From an uncultured Alphaproteobacteria bacterium (GTDB lineage: Bacteria; Pseudomonadota; Alphaproteobacteria; Rhodospirillales; Rhodospirillaceae), in contig LT599022.1 in the NCBI GenBank assembly GCA_900079695.1, positions 1,392,287-1,456,286 on the forward strand: a stretch of 64,000 nt of DNA, given 5' to 3'. Shown here piece after piece: positions 32,938 through 41,820 of the stretch; position 1 is the stretch's first letter, and each line of letters opens with the position of its first letter. The notes under the pieces are model-generated. The model ran no database searches and was not told the DNA's origin. It saw only the letters and a program-made list of their open reading frames with translations. A program made the translations under genes and the position numbers.

Positions 32938-33800
32938 CCTCGGATCCGCTCGTCGTCGAGAACCAGCGCCTGGAGATCCGCCTGCTTCTGGAGGCGATCT
33001 ATCAGCGCTCGGGCTACGATTTCCGCGGCTATGCCAGCGCCCACATCAAGCGCCGCCTCGACCACGTGCGCGCCCGCAACCGTCTCGACTCATTCTGCGA
33101 GATGATCCACAAGCTGATCTACGAGCCGCCGTTCTTCGAGGAGGTTCTGCAGGCGCTGTCGATCAACGTCACCGAAATGTTCCGCGACCCGCAGTTCTAC
33201 CGTTCGGTGCGCGAGAACGTGGTGCCGCATCTCAAGACCTTCCCCTTCATCAAGGTCTGGCACGCGGGCTGCGCCGCGGGCCAGGAGGTCTATTCGATGG
33301 CGATCCTGCTCGAGGAGGAGGGGATGCTGTCGCGGGCGCAGATCTACGGCACCGATATCAGCCCGCCGGTGCTCGAAGTGGCGCGGCGCGGCATCTACCC
33401 GCTCGAGGCGGTGCGGCAGTACACCTCCAACTACCAGAAGGCGGGCGGCACGGCGTCGTTCGCCGACTACTACACCGCCGGATACGAATCCGTCGCGATC
33501 GCGGCGGACCTCAAGAAGAACGTGCTGTTCTCCCCCCACAACCTCGTCACCGACGGCATCTTCGGCGAGATGCACATGATCTTCTGCCGCAACGTGCTGA
33601 TCTACTTCGGCGAAGAGCTGCAGGAAAAGGTCATCAAGCTGTTTCTCGACAGCCTCCGCAACGGCGGCTTCCTCTGTCTCGGCACAAAGGAAAGCCTGCG
33701 CTTCTCCGCCCACGCCGACGCCTTCGAGGTGGTCGACGCGCGCGAGAAGATCTACCGCAAGCGCCACCTGCGCACCACGCCTGCGCCGGGGGAACCGTGA
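32934..33800 (+). CDS. CheR-type protein-glutamate O-methyltransferase
   Basis: A 288-residue CheR-family SAM methyltransferase: N-terminal helical domain with FRGYASAHIKRRLDHVRAR, then NVTEMFRDPQFY, the SAM site VWHAGCAAGQEVYSMAI, GTDISPPVLEVARRGIYP and IFCRNVLIYFGEELQEKV. In this family CheR methylates chemoreceptor glutamates, but here it is embedded with a hybrid kinase and CheB rather than a receptor, as in non-chemotaxis signalling clusters. The start overlaps the kinase stop, and the stop overlaps the CheB start. Confidence 0.93.
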
Positions 33801-34384
33801 GGTTCGGCGCGGTCGCGATCGGCGCCTCGGCGGGCGGGCTCGAAGCGGTCGCCGCGGTGCTTTCCGCCCTGCCCGCGGATTTCCCGCTGGCGGTGATGGT
33901 GGTGCAGCACATCGCCCCCACCGCCGACGACGCCCTGGCGCAGCGATTCCAGCGCGGCTGCCGCCTGCCGGTGCGCGAGGCGGAAGACAAGGAGCCCCTC
34001 CTGCCTGGAGTAGTGTTCGTTGCCCCGGCGGACTTTCACCTGATGGTCGAACCCGAACTTCGTTTCAGTCTATCGAGAGAGGAGCGGGTGAACTATTCCC
34101 GCCCTTCCATTGACGTGCTCATGGAAACCGCGGCAGAAGTCTTCTGTTCGGCGTTGACGGGTGTTATCTTGACCGGGGCCAGCGCGGATGGGGCGGCTGG
34201 TCTCGCCGCGATCAAGCGCATGGGAGGGCGGGCGATCGTTCAGGCGCCGGAAACCGCCGAGGTCGACATCATGCCGAGGGCCGCGCTCGCCGCCTGCGAA
34301 GTGGACGACATCCTGCCGCTCGGCGACATCGGTCCCGCTCTCGCGGGCCTGGCATCGGGGGCGCCATGCAAGCCGATATCCTGA
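33797..34384 (+). CDS. stand-alone CheB-type methylesterase domain
   Basis: A 195-residue protein containing only the CheB catalytic domain: Ser in GASAGGLEAV near residue 11, His in MVVQHIAPTADDAL, and Asp in LTGASADGAAGL. The N-terminal receiver that regulates classical CheB is missing, so its activity must be controlled another way, perhaps by a receiver of the upstream kinase. The GTG start overlaps the CheR stop (GTGA). The next gene begins 19 bp before its stop. Confidence 0.9.
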   Translation: MRFGAVAIGASAGGLEAVAAVLSALPADFPLAVMVVQHIAPTADDALAQRFQRGCRLPVREAEDKEPLLPGVVFVAPADFHLMVEPELRFSLSREERVNYSRPSIDVLMETAAEVFCSALTGVILTGASADGAAGLAAIKRMGGRAIVQAPETAEVDIMPRAALAACEVDDILPLGDIGPALAGLASGAPCKPIS

Positions 34385-35366
34385 TCGTCGACGACAACCC
34401 GAACAACCTGTTCGCGCTCGAAAACCTGTTGGCCGCGCCGGATCTCAACATCATCACCGCGCAGTCGGGCAACGAGGCGTTGGCGAAGACGCTTTCCCAC
34501 GAGTTCGCGATCGCGCTGCTCGACGTGCAGATGCCGGAAATGGACGGCTTCGAGACCGCGGCGCTGATGCGCGGCAACAGCCGCACCCGCCACATCCCGA
34601 TCATCTTCGTCACCGCCAACCGCACCGAGCGCGAGCACGTCTTCCGCGGCTACGACAGCGGCGCGGTCGACTATCTGTCGAAGCCTCTCGACGCCAACGT
34701 CCTCAAGAGCAAGATCAACGTCTTCCTCGAACTCCACCGCCACCGCCGCGCGCTCGAGGAGAAGACCGCCGAACTCGACGCCAAGATCGTCGAACTCGAA
34801 CGCCTGCAGACGCTGCTGCAGGAGCGCAACGAACAGCTCCGCGTGCTCTCCCGCACCGACCCCTCACCGGCATCTTCAACCGCCTGTCGTTCGACGAGAC
34901 CCTCGACTACGAGTGGCGGCGCTGCCTGCGCACCGGCAAGCCGCTGACCCTGATCATGGCCGACATCGACCACTTCAAGGCCTACAACGACCGCCTCGGC
35001 CACATCGCCGGCGACCATTGCCTGAAGCAGGTGGCATGGGCCCTTTCGGCGGCGCTGATGCGCCACGTCGACACCCTCGCGCGCTACGGCGGCGAGGAGT
35101 TCGCGGCGATCCTGCCGGAGACCGACGAATCCGGCGCGGTGGCGGTGGTGACGCGGATGCGCAACGCGGTGAAGGCGCTCAACATCGCCCACCCCGCGTC
35201 GGAAACCGAATCCCACGTCACCGTCAGCCTCGGCGTCGCGGCGATGATTCCCGGGCCGGACGCCCACACCCTCCAACTGATCGAGAACGCCGACGCGGCG
35301 ATGTATCGCGCCAAGCAGCTCGGCCGCGACCGCTACGCCCTCTACAGCCAGACCCTGCGGAACTGA
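34366..35366 (+). pseudogene. receiver-GGDEF response regulator (diguanylate cyclase), split by a 1-base frameshift
   Basis: From the ATG at 34366, residues 1-120 are a receiver (ILIVDDNPNNLFALE, Asp in ALLDVQMPEMDGFE, Lys in YLSKPLD), followed by a coiled coil to about residue 160 ending SRTDP. At 34861-34865 the run GACCCCTCACC is one base short for DPLTGIFNR; the frame shifts into nonsense and stops at 34947. In the next frame the GGDEF domain is complete to 35366: DIDHFKAYNDRLGH, the active-site RYGGEEFAA and an RxxD inhibitory site five residues before it (RHVD). An intact gene would encode about 333 residues that make c-di-GMP. It is either a fresh mutation in a C-run or a sequencing error. 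Confidence 0.85.
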
Positions 35367-35369
35367 CCC

Positions 35370-36302
35370 CTACCCCGCCATCCACGCCGCGACCGACGAG
35401 AAGCTCGCCACCGCGACCACCGTCGAGATCAGGATCGCCGACGACGCGCGCGCGCCGGAAAACCCGGAATTCTGCGCCACCAGATAATAGTTCCCCCCCA
35501 CCGGCAGGGCCGCCAGCAGCACCCCGACGACGAACCGCTCGCCGCCGCCGAGGAACAGCCCCATCGCCGCCGCCACCACCAGCGGCGCCAGCGCGAGCTT
35601 GCAGACCACCATCAGGCCGACTTCGGGCAGCCCGTCGGCGATGCGCCGCCCGGCGAGGCTCGCGCCGATCGCGAACAGCGCCACCGGTCCGGCGGTGCGC
35701 CCCAGCATATCGGAAAAGAACGTGACCGCCGCGGGCGGGCGGATCCCCGCCGCCACCACCACCACCGCCAGCGCCACGCCCGAAACCACCGGGATCCGCA
35801 CGAACCCCTTCAGCACGTTGGCCGCGACCTTGAGGGGATCGCCGCCGCGCGATTTCGTCATCTCCAGGAGCGCCAGCGTCGGCACCTGGATCAGCAGGGT
35901 GTCGCACAGCATCGCCAGCACCGCCAGCGCCGCCCCGGTTTCGCCATGGAGCGAGAACATCAGCGGAATGCCCATGTAGCCGACGTTGCCGAGCTGCGCG
36001 CCCTGCCCGAGCAGCAGCGCCTCGCCCGCCGGGGCGCGGAACAGCACCCGCCCGAGCGCCGCCACGCCGACGTAGAGCGCCCAGCCGCCCGCCAGCCACG
36101 CGGCGACGAAACGGCCGTCGAAGCTTTCCGACAGCGGCCGCAGCGCCAGCGCGCGAAACGCCATGCACGGCAGCGCGAAGTACCAGACGTAGACGTTGAG
36201 TCCGGCGATCGCGCCCTCGGGCAGCAATCGCCGGCGCGCCGCGAAGAAGCCGCAGCCGATCAACGCGAAGAACGGCAGGATGACGTCGAGGACCGCGCCC
36301 AC
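35370..36302 (-). CDS. AEC-family (auxin efflux carrier-like) permease
   Basis: A 310-residue membrane protein with about ten hydrophobic segments in two five-helix halves. The N-terminal LDVILPFFALIGCGFFAARRRLLP and the mid-protein NVGYMGIPL motif (residues about 115) are typical of bacterial AEC permeases, which export or take up organic anions such as malate or malonate. The substrate here is unknown. Its 3' end is only 3 bp from the end of the GGDEF gene on the other strand; it is 52 bp downstream of the cupin gene and may belong to that operon. Confidence 0.88.
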   Translation of the reverse strand: MGAVLDVILPFFALIGCGFFAARRRLLPEGAIAGLNVYVWYFALPCMAFRALALRPLSESFDGRFVAAWLAGGWALYVGVAALGRVLFRAPAGEALLLGQGAQLGNVGYMGIPLMFSLHGETGAALAVLAMLCDTLLIQVPTLALLEMTKSRGGDPLKVAANVLKGFVRIPVVSGVALAVVVVAAGIRPPAAVTFFSDMLGRTAGPVALFAIGASLAGRRIADGLPEVGLMVVCKLALAPLVVAAAMGLFLGGGERFVVGVLLAALPVGGNYYLVAQNSGFSGARASSAILISTVVAVASFSSVAAWMAG

Positions 36303-36354
36303 GGCGGGACTCCCAGGGGCAGGACGGGCGGGCGAGGCGCCCGCGGCGGAAGGA

Positions 36355-36732
36355 TTACTTGTTCGGGGTCGGCAGGCCGTGCCGCCGCATCAGTTCGAGA
36401 TAGTCCTCGCGCGGCGGCACGAAGATGTCGAGGCCCTTGAAGCCGGTCTTGCTGTAACCGCCGTGCACGATGTTGGAGGGATGCAGCACCACGTCGCCCG
36501 CTTCGAGATGGAAGCTCTCGTCGCCGACGTTGTGGTCGAGCGACCCTTCGAGGACGATCAGCACCTGCATCGCCTCGTGGCTGTGCATCGCGAGGTCGGT
36601 CTCGGGCGGGCACTCGATGAAGCTCATCAGCAGTTCCTCGGACGCGATCATCTTGGCGCGGATGCTGGCGTTCGGCGCGATCGACGGCAGATCCTTGAGC
36701 GAATGGCGATATTTCGAAGCGGTGGCGGTCAT
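36355..36732 (-). CDS. single-domain cupin protein
   Basis: A 125-residue conserved beta-barrel protein. Cupin motif 1 is seen in LAMHSHEAMQVLIVLEGSLDH (G-x5-HxH-x-E-like) and motif 2 in LEAGDVVLHPSNIVHGG. It likely binds a metal and a small carboxylate or sugar, as enzyme or sensor. Start at 36732 gives MTATASKYRHSL. It lies 140 bp downstream of an SDR gene on the same strand. Confidence 0.85.
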   Translation of the reverse strand: MTATASKYRHSLKDLPSIAPNASIRAKMIASEELLMSFIECPPETDLAMHSHEAMQVLIVLEGSLDHNVGDESFHLEAGDVVLHPSNIVHGGYSKTGFKGLDIFVPPREDYLELMRRHGLPTPNK

Positions 36733-36872
36733 CTGGCGGCGCTCTCCCGGGCGATGCGACGGAAGCCGGATGGTAGCACCGATCGCCGCCGAAGGCGACG
36801 CGGGCGGCGCCGGATCGCCGCATTTTCCCCCGCGGCGGCCGGGCGGACCCGCGCGGGCCCGCCCGCGCGCGG

Positions 36873-37643
36873 TCAGGGCATGATCTGGCCGCCGTTGACG
36901 TCGAGCACCTGCCCGGTGACGTAGCCGGAGAGACCGTCGCAGGCCAGGAACAGATACGCGCCGACGAGATCCTCGGCGGTGCCGAGGCGGCCCATCGGGA
37001 TCGCCTTCTTGAAGCCCTCCATCGCCGCCTCGGGGGTCGACTTGTGGAACGGCGTGAAGATCACCCCGGGCGCGACCGCGTTGACGCGCACGTTGTGGGC
37101 GACCAGCTCCTTCGCCAGGCTCTTGGTGAAGGTGTGGACGAAGCCCTTGGTCGAAGCGTAGATCGACGCGCCCGGGCCGCCGCCGTTGCGCGCCGCCACC
37201 GAACCGGTGGAAATGATCGCGCCGTGGTTCTGCTTGACGAAGTGCGGGATCGCCGCACGGCTCGCCGCCACCACCGAGCGGATGTTGAGGTCGATCACCG
37301 CGTCGACGAACGCGTCGTCGTTGTCGGCGGGCGGCGTGCGCTTGATCAGACCGCCGGCGTTGTTGACGAGCACGTCGATGCGGCCGAAGGCGGCCACCGT
37401 CTCGTCGACGACGCGCTTCGCCTCGGCGGACTTGGTGACGTCGCCCGACAGCAGCACCGCCTCGCCGCCCGCCGCCTTGATCGCCGCGACCACCTTTTCG
37501 CCCTCGGCGCGGCTCTTGTTGCAGTGCACCGCGACCTTGGCGCCGACGTTGGCGAAGCCGATCGCCACCGCCGCGCCGATACCGGTGGACGAACCGGTCA
37601 CCAGAACCGCCTTGCCGATCAGATCCTCGAAATAGTTCTTCAT
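36873..37643 (-). CDS. SDR-family oxidoreductase (3-oxoacyl-ACP-reductase-like)
   Basis: A 256-residue classical SDR: AVLVTGSSTGIGAAVAIGFA (cofactor), DVLVNNAGGLIKR, the catalytic Ser in IISTGSVAARNGG and YxxxK in SIYASTKGFVHTF, then NAVAPGVIFTPFH and the C-terminal GQVLDVNGGQIMP. It is of the FabG-like group used for many alcohols and sugars. GGAAAGGCGG precedes the ATG at 37643. The neighbouring cupin and AEC permease suggest a small catabolic unit for a hydroxy-acid or sugar acid, which is inference only. Confidence 0.9.
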   Translation of the reverse strand: MKNYFEDLIGKAVLVTGSSTGIGAAVAIGFANVGAKVAVHCNKSRAEGEKVVAAIKAAGGEAVLLSGDVTKSAEAKRVVDETVAAFGRIDVLVNNAGGLIKRTPPADNDDAFVDAVIDLNIRSVVAASRAAIPHFVKQNHGAIISTGSVAARNGGGPGASIYASTKGFVHTFTKSLAKELVAHNVRVNAVAPGVIFTPFHKSTPEAAMEGFKKAIPMGRLGTAEDLVGAYLFLACDGLSGYVTGQVLDVNGGQIMP

Positions 37644-37797
37644 CCGAAATCCGCCTTTCCCGTTGGTTGACGGGCCGTTCCGCCCACAGGTTCCGCGCCG
37701 CCGCCGCTCGCGGCGACCGGTGCGTCCGCACCCGTTCCAGATAGGCCCGCCGTTGCGAAACCGAAACCGCCAAGCCCCCGTGCCGACGAGAAAAATC

Positions 37798-38286
37798 TCA
37801 CCAATGCCGGGCCTTGAGGAGGGCGACCACCGCTTCGAGGCCGACGCGGTCGGTTTCGTCGAAAGCGTCCGCCTCGGCGGCGTCGACGTCGAGCACCAGG
37901 CGCGTCGCACCACCCGCCACCAGCGGCACGACGATTTCCGACCGCGACAGGCTGGAACAGGCGATATGGCCGGGATACGCGTCCACATCCGGCACCACCA
38001 CCGTCTCCCGGCCGCGCGCCGCAGCGCCGCACACCCCGCGCGCGAACGGGATGCGGGTGCAGGCGAGCGGCCCCTGGAACGGCCCGAGCACCAGGGTCTC
38101 CGGCTCCACCGCGCGATAGAAGCCAACCCAGTGGAAGCCGAACGCCGCCTTCAGCATCGCCGCGACGTTGGCGAGATTGGCGATCGGGTCGTCTTCGCCC
38201 GCGATCACCGCCTCCACCTGCGGCAGCAGCGCCGCGTAGGTTTCCGCCTTTCCGGCTGCCTCGGGCAACGTCAGGGTTTCGGTCAT
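37798..38286 (-). CDS. GAF-domain protein, free methionine-(R)-sulfoxide reductase-like
   Basis: The 162-residue protein is a single GAF domain with the fRMsr arrangement: FHWVGFYRAVEPETLVLGPFQG, CTRIPFARGVCGAAA with two of the active-site cysteines, and HIACSSLSRSEIVVPLV with the third. In most fRMsr proteins the last motif reads ACDAxSxSEIVVP; here Asp is replaced by Ser, which may affect substrate binding. The family reduces free Met-R-sulfoxide. It is divergent from egtB across 84 bp, so a redox theme is plausible for the pair of units. Confidence 0.85.
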   Translation of the reverse strand: MTETLTLPEAAGKAETYAALLPQVEAVIAGEDDPIANLANVAAMLKAAFGFHWVGFYRAVEPETLVLGPFQGPLACTRIPFARGVCGAAARGRETVVVPDVDAYPGHIACSSLSRSEIVVPLVAGGATRLVLDVDAAEADAFDETDRVGLEAVVALLKARHW

Positions 38287-38370
38287 TTCGCACCTCTCCG
38301 GGAACGTCATCGGCGTTCGATCGTTATCCCACGGCCCGTTCCGCACGGCAACCGACCGGGGGAGGATCCG

Positions 38371-39648
38371 ATGACCGCAGCCACCGCCCAGCGCCATGCG
38401 CCACTCCGCGCGCCGCACGCCGAAATCCGCGCCCGCTTCCGCCGCGTCCGCGCCGAGACCGAGGCGCTCGCCGCGCCGCTTTCGCCCGAAGACCAGACGA
38501 TCCAGTCGATGCCCGACGCGAGCCCCACCAAGTGGCACCGCGCGCACACCACCTGGTTCTTCGAAACCTTCGTCCTGGTGCCGCACCTCGAAGGCTACAC
38601 CACCTTCGATCCGGCGTTCCGGACGGTGTTCAATTCCTACTACGAGCAGGTCGGCCCCTATCACCCGCGGCCGCAGCGCGGCGTGCTCTCGCGCCCCGGC
38701 GCAGCCGAAGTGGGAGACTACCGCGCCCACGTCGACGCCGCGATCGAACGCCTGCTCGACGCCTGCAACGACGCGGTCGCCGAACTGGTGCTGATCGGCA
38801 CCCATCACGAGCAGCAGCATCAGGAACTGATCCTCACCGACATCAAGCACGCGCTGTCGCTTTCGCCTCTCGCGCCGGTCTACGCCGCCGTTGCGCCCGA
38901 GGTCGCCGCCGCGCCGCCCGCACCGCCCGGCTGGTGGGCCCTCGCGGGCGGCATCCGCCGGATCGGCCACGCCCCGGCGGACGGGCCGCTCGCCTTCGCG
39001 TTCGACAACGAAGGTCCGGCCCACGACGCGCTGATCCGCCCCTGCGCGATCGCCGACCGCCCGGTGAGCAACGGCGAGTTCCGCGCCTTCGTCGAGGACG
39101 GCGGATATCGGCGGGTCGAGCTCTGGCTGTCCGAGGGCTGGCAGACGGTGCGCGAGCGTGGCTGGAACGCGCCCGGCTACTGGCGCCGGGACGACCGCGG
39201 CGACTGGCGGGTCTACACTCCCCACGGCGAGAAACCGGTACGCGACGACGAACCGGTCTGCCACGTCAGCTACTTCGAGGCGGCGGCCTATGCCCAGTGG
39301 GCGGGCAAGCGCCTGCCCACCGAATTCGAGTGGGAAGCGTGCATGCGCGACCGCGCCGAAGCCCACGCCGACGACGAAGCCCCCCGCCCCCACCCGCGCC
39401 CGCTCCGCCCCGGCGTGCGGCAGGACGTCTGGGAATGGACGCAAAGCGCCTACGCCCCCTATCCCGGCTTCCGTGCCGCCGCGGGCGCGCTCGGCGAATA
39501 CAACGGCAAGTTCATGGTCAACCAGCAGGTGCTGCGCGGCCGCTCCTGCGCCACGCCGTTCGGCCACGCACGTCTCACCTACCGCAACTTCTTCCCCGCC
39601 GCGGCGCGCTGGCAGTTCGCGGGATTCCGCCTCGCCGAGGACCGATGA
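38371..39648 (+). CDS. egtB: ergothioneine biosynthesis protein EgtB (sulfoxide synthase)
   Basis: A 425-residue protein. The N-terminal DinB-like domain (about 1-165) carries the iron site HHEQQHQEL (HxxxHxE) plus DASPTKWHRAHTTWFFE, the third-His region. The C-terminal FGE/sulfatase-modifying domain (about 190-425) includes NGEFRAFVEDGGY, CHVSYFEAAAYAQWAGKRLPTEFEWE and VLRGRSCATP. EgtB joins hercynine to a thiol with O2. GGAGGATCCG precedes the ATG. It overlaps egtD by ATGA. egtA, egtC and egtE are absent nearby, consistent with alphaproteobacterial EgtB types that use cysteine directly, though that preference cannot be read here. Confidence 0.94.
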   Translation: MTAATAQRHAPLRAPHAEIRARFRRVRAETEALAAPLSPEDQTIQSMPDASPTKWHRAHTTWFFETFVLVPHLEGYTTFDPAFRTVFNSYYEQVGPYHPRPQRGVLSRPGAAEVGDYRAHVDAAIERLLDACNDAVAELVLIGTHHEQQHQELILTDIKHALSLSPLAPVYAAVAPEVAAAPPAPPGWWALAGGIRRIGHAPADGPLAFAFDNEGPAHDALIRPCAIADRPVSNGEFRAFVEDGGYRRVELWLSEGWQTVRERGWNAPGYWRRDDRGDWRVYTPHGEKPVRDDEPVCHVSYFEAAAYAQWAGKRLPTEFEWEACMRDRAEAHADDEAPRPHPRPLRPGVRQDVWEWTQSAYAPYPGFRAAAGALGEYNGKFMVNQQVLRGRSCATPFGHARLTYRNFFPAAARWQFAGFRLAEDR

Positions 39649-40610
39649 CCGGGGGCGCGCCGCAGCGCCGCACCCCCGAACCGGAGGCCGAGGCGTTCCG
39701 CGCCGACGTCGCCGCCGGGCTCTCGCGGCCGCAGAAATCCCTGCCCTGCAAGTACCTTTACGACGACGCCGGATCGCAATTGTTCGCGCGCATCTGCGAA
39801 CTGCCGGAGTATTACCCCACCCGCACCGAAACCGCCCTGCTCGCCGCCCGCGCCGAAGAGATCGCCGCCTGCGTCGGCCCGCGGGCGCGGCTGGTGGAGC
39901 TCGGTTCCGGCGAAGGCGTGAAGGTACGGCTGCTGCTCGCCGCGCTCGACGCGCCGACCGCCTACGTGCCGGTGGACATCGCATCCGGCTGCCTCGCCGC
40001 CTCGGCGAAGGCGCTCTCCCGGGACTTTCCGCACCTGCGCGTGCAGCCGCTGTGCGCCGATTACACCCGCCCGTTCGCCCTGCCGCCCGCGCCGCCCGGA
40101 ACCGCCGCCACCGCCGGTTTCTTCCCCGGCTCGACGATCGGCAACTTCGACCCCGAGGCGGCCGTGGCGTTTCTCTCCCGCATCGCCCGGTTGCTCGGCC
40201 CCGGCGCGGCGATGATCGTGGGCGTCGACCTGCCGAAGGATCGCGCGACGCTGGAAGCCGCCTACGACGACGCGGCAGGAGTCACCGCGGCGTTCAACGC
40301 CAATCTGCTGGCGCGCATCAACCGCGAACTCGGCGGCGACTTCGACGTCGCCGCCTTCGCCCACCGCGCGCTCTGGAACGCCGGAGACAGCCGCGTCGAA
40401 ATGCACCTGGTCAGCCGCACCGACCAGACGGTGCGGATCGGCAGCCACCGTTTCGCCTTCCGCGCGGGCGAAAGCATCCACACCGAGAATTCCTACAAAT
40501 ACTCGCCCGAAGCCTTCGCCGCCCTCGCCCGCCGCGCCGGCTTCCGCCCCCGGACCTTCTGGACCGACCCGGACGCCCTCTTCAGCATCCACGCGCTGGT
40601 CGTGGCCTGA
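39645..40610 (+). CDS. egtD: L-histidine N-alpha-methyltransferase EgtD
   Basis: A 321-residue SAM methyltransferase with the EgtD motifs: KYLYDDAGSQLFARICELPEYY, PTRTETALL, ELGSGEGVKVRLLL, FFPGSTIGNFDPEAA and MHLVSRTDQTVRIG. It trimethylates histidine to hercynine, the first step of ergothioneine synthesis, and supplies EgtB. Its ATG overlaps the egtB stop, so the two are translationally coupled. Confidence 0.95.
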   Translation: MTGGAPQRRTPEPEAEAFRADVAAGLSRPQKSLPCKYLYDDAGSQLFARICELPEYYPTRTETALLAARAEEIAACVGPRARLVELGSGEGVKVRLLLAALDAPTAYVPVDIASGCLAASAKALSRDFPHLRVQPLCADYTRPFALPPAPPGTAATAGFFPGSTIGNFDPEAAVAFLSRIARLLGPGAAMIVGVDLPKDRATLEAAYDDAAGVTAAFNANLLARINRELGGDFDVAAFAHRALWNAGDSRVEMHLVSRTDQTVRIGSHRFAFRAGESIHTENSYKYSPEAFAALARRAGFRPRTFWTDPDALFSIHALVVA

Positions 40611-40764
40611 CCTCTCCCGAAGAGACATCCCATGCCTTGATGCCGCCCATCGGGCATGCAACCATTTCCCGGCGTTGCGAGAAGCCCGAGCGGCCGCATT
40701 GACCGGGGGCTCTAAGACCACTCGCCATCCCCCCGTTCCGCCCAGTTTTAGAGCGGGCTTGCCG

Positions 40765-41820
40765 TCAGATCGGCCAGTGCAAGTCGAAGACGGTGCCGCC
40801 CAACGTCGATGGACGGCAAGTCACCTCGCCGCCATGGGCCCGGGCGATGGCCTGAACCACCGCCAAGCCCAGCCCGCTGCCCGAGCGGCCGTGGGGATTT
40901 CCCCTCTGAAACGGCTCGAAGATTTGTGCCGCCAGGGGCATGGACACACCCGGACCGGAATCCTCGATCAGCAGGTGACAAAATCCTTCGGTGATTTGAA
41001 CCCCAATCCGCAGCGGTCCGGGATCGGCGTGGCATAGGGCGTTTTCCAGCAGCGCCAACAATGCCTGGCGGATCCGGACGGGATCGCACACGACCGCCGG
41101 ACCGTCCGCCGGGCAGGATACCGTGAAACCCGCCTCCCTCAGGCTAGGTTCGAAGACCTGCACCACCTCGCTCGCCGCCGTCGCCAGATCGGTCAACTCC
41201 CGGCGCAGTTCCAGACGTCCGCTTTCCGCCAACCCCACCAGTCGAAGATCTTCGATCAGCCTTCCCAGTCCCTCGATCTGGGTCAGCAATGACCGGAACA
41301 TCGCCGGGTCCGGCTCGAACACGCCGTCGGTCAGCCCCTGGAGACGCCCGCGCAGCACCGTAACCGGGGTCCGCAATTCGTGCGCGATCGCCGCGTTCCA
41401 GAATTGACGCTCTCGTTCCACGCGCTCCAGGCGTTCGGCCATCGTATTGAAATCCCGGACCAACTGCGTGGCCTCGTCCGGCGGATGGCCGTCGATATCG
41501 GCGCGGATCGACAGGTTGCCTTGCGCGACCTGACGCAGGCTCTCGGCGACGGCGTTCAGCGGCGTGATGATCGTCTTCGATAGCTTCAGCGCGAACAGGA
41601 TGGCGGCGCTCAGCGCAACGCCGATCACCAAGGCCATCCACCCCCATTCCAGCGGCGTCGGGAACCAATCGCCGCCATCGCCGGCCTCGACGTTGGGAAA
41701 CAGCGCAAACCATACGGCATAGAAGGCGTAGGTCCCCAGCAGCGACAGCAGGGTGGTGAGCAGTGCCAGCAACACCATGAAACGGGTGATCTTGCGGCTC
41801 AGGTTTCCAGCCCCCCTCAC
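40765..41820 (-). CDS. baeS: two-component sensor histidine kinase (BaeS-like)
   Basis: A 351-residue kinase: transmembrane helix (about 12-36), short periplasmic loop (about 37-62), second helix (about 63-85), HAMP (about 86-140), HisKA with the phospho-His in AAIAHELRTPVTVLRG, HATPase with LLENALCHADPG, EDSGPGVS and GSGLGLAVVQAIARAHGG. The small sensor loop suggests detection of envelope stress or membrane-soluble drugs. The GTG start at 41820 overlaps the regulator stop (GTGA). The gene pair is divergent from an RND pump operon, which it probably controls. Confidence 0.9.
   Translation of the reverse strand: MRGAGNLSRKITRFMVLLALLTTLLSLLGTYAFYAVWFALFPNVEAGDGGDWFPTPLEWGWMALVIGVALSAAILFALKLSKTIITPLNAVAESLRQVAQGNLSIRADIDGHPPDEATQLVRDFNTMAERLERVERERQFWNAAIAHELRTPVTVLRGRLQGLTDGVFEPDPAMFRSLLTQIEGLGRLIEDLRLVGLAESGRLELRRELTDLATAASEVVQVFEPSLREAGFTVSCPADGPAVVCDPVRIRQALLALLENALCHADPGPLRIGVQITEGFCHLLIEDSGPGVSMPLAAQIFEPFQRGNPHGRSGSGLGLAVVQAIARAHGGEVTCRPSTLGGTVFDLHWPI

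Noticed and set aside
33797..34384. CheB read as a truncated gene because it lacks a receiver
   Set aside because: The catalytic domain is complete with its own start overlapping the CheR stop; receiver-less CheB proteins are a known form.
40709..40754. GCTCTAA ... TTAGAGC inverted repeat between egtD and the kinase gene
   Set aside because: The 32-base loop is long and there is no T-run; support for a terminator is too weak.
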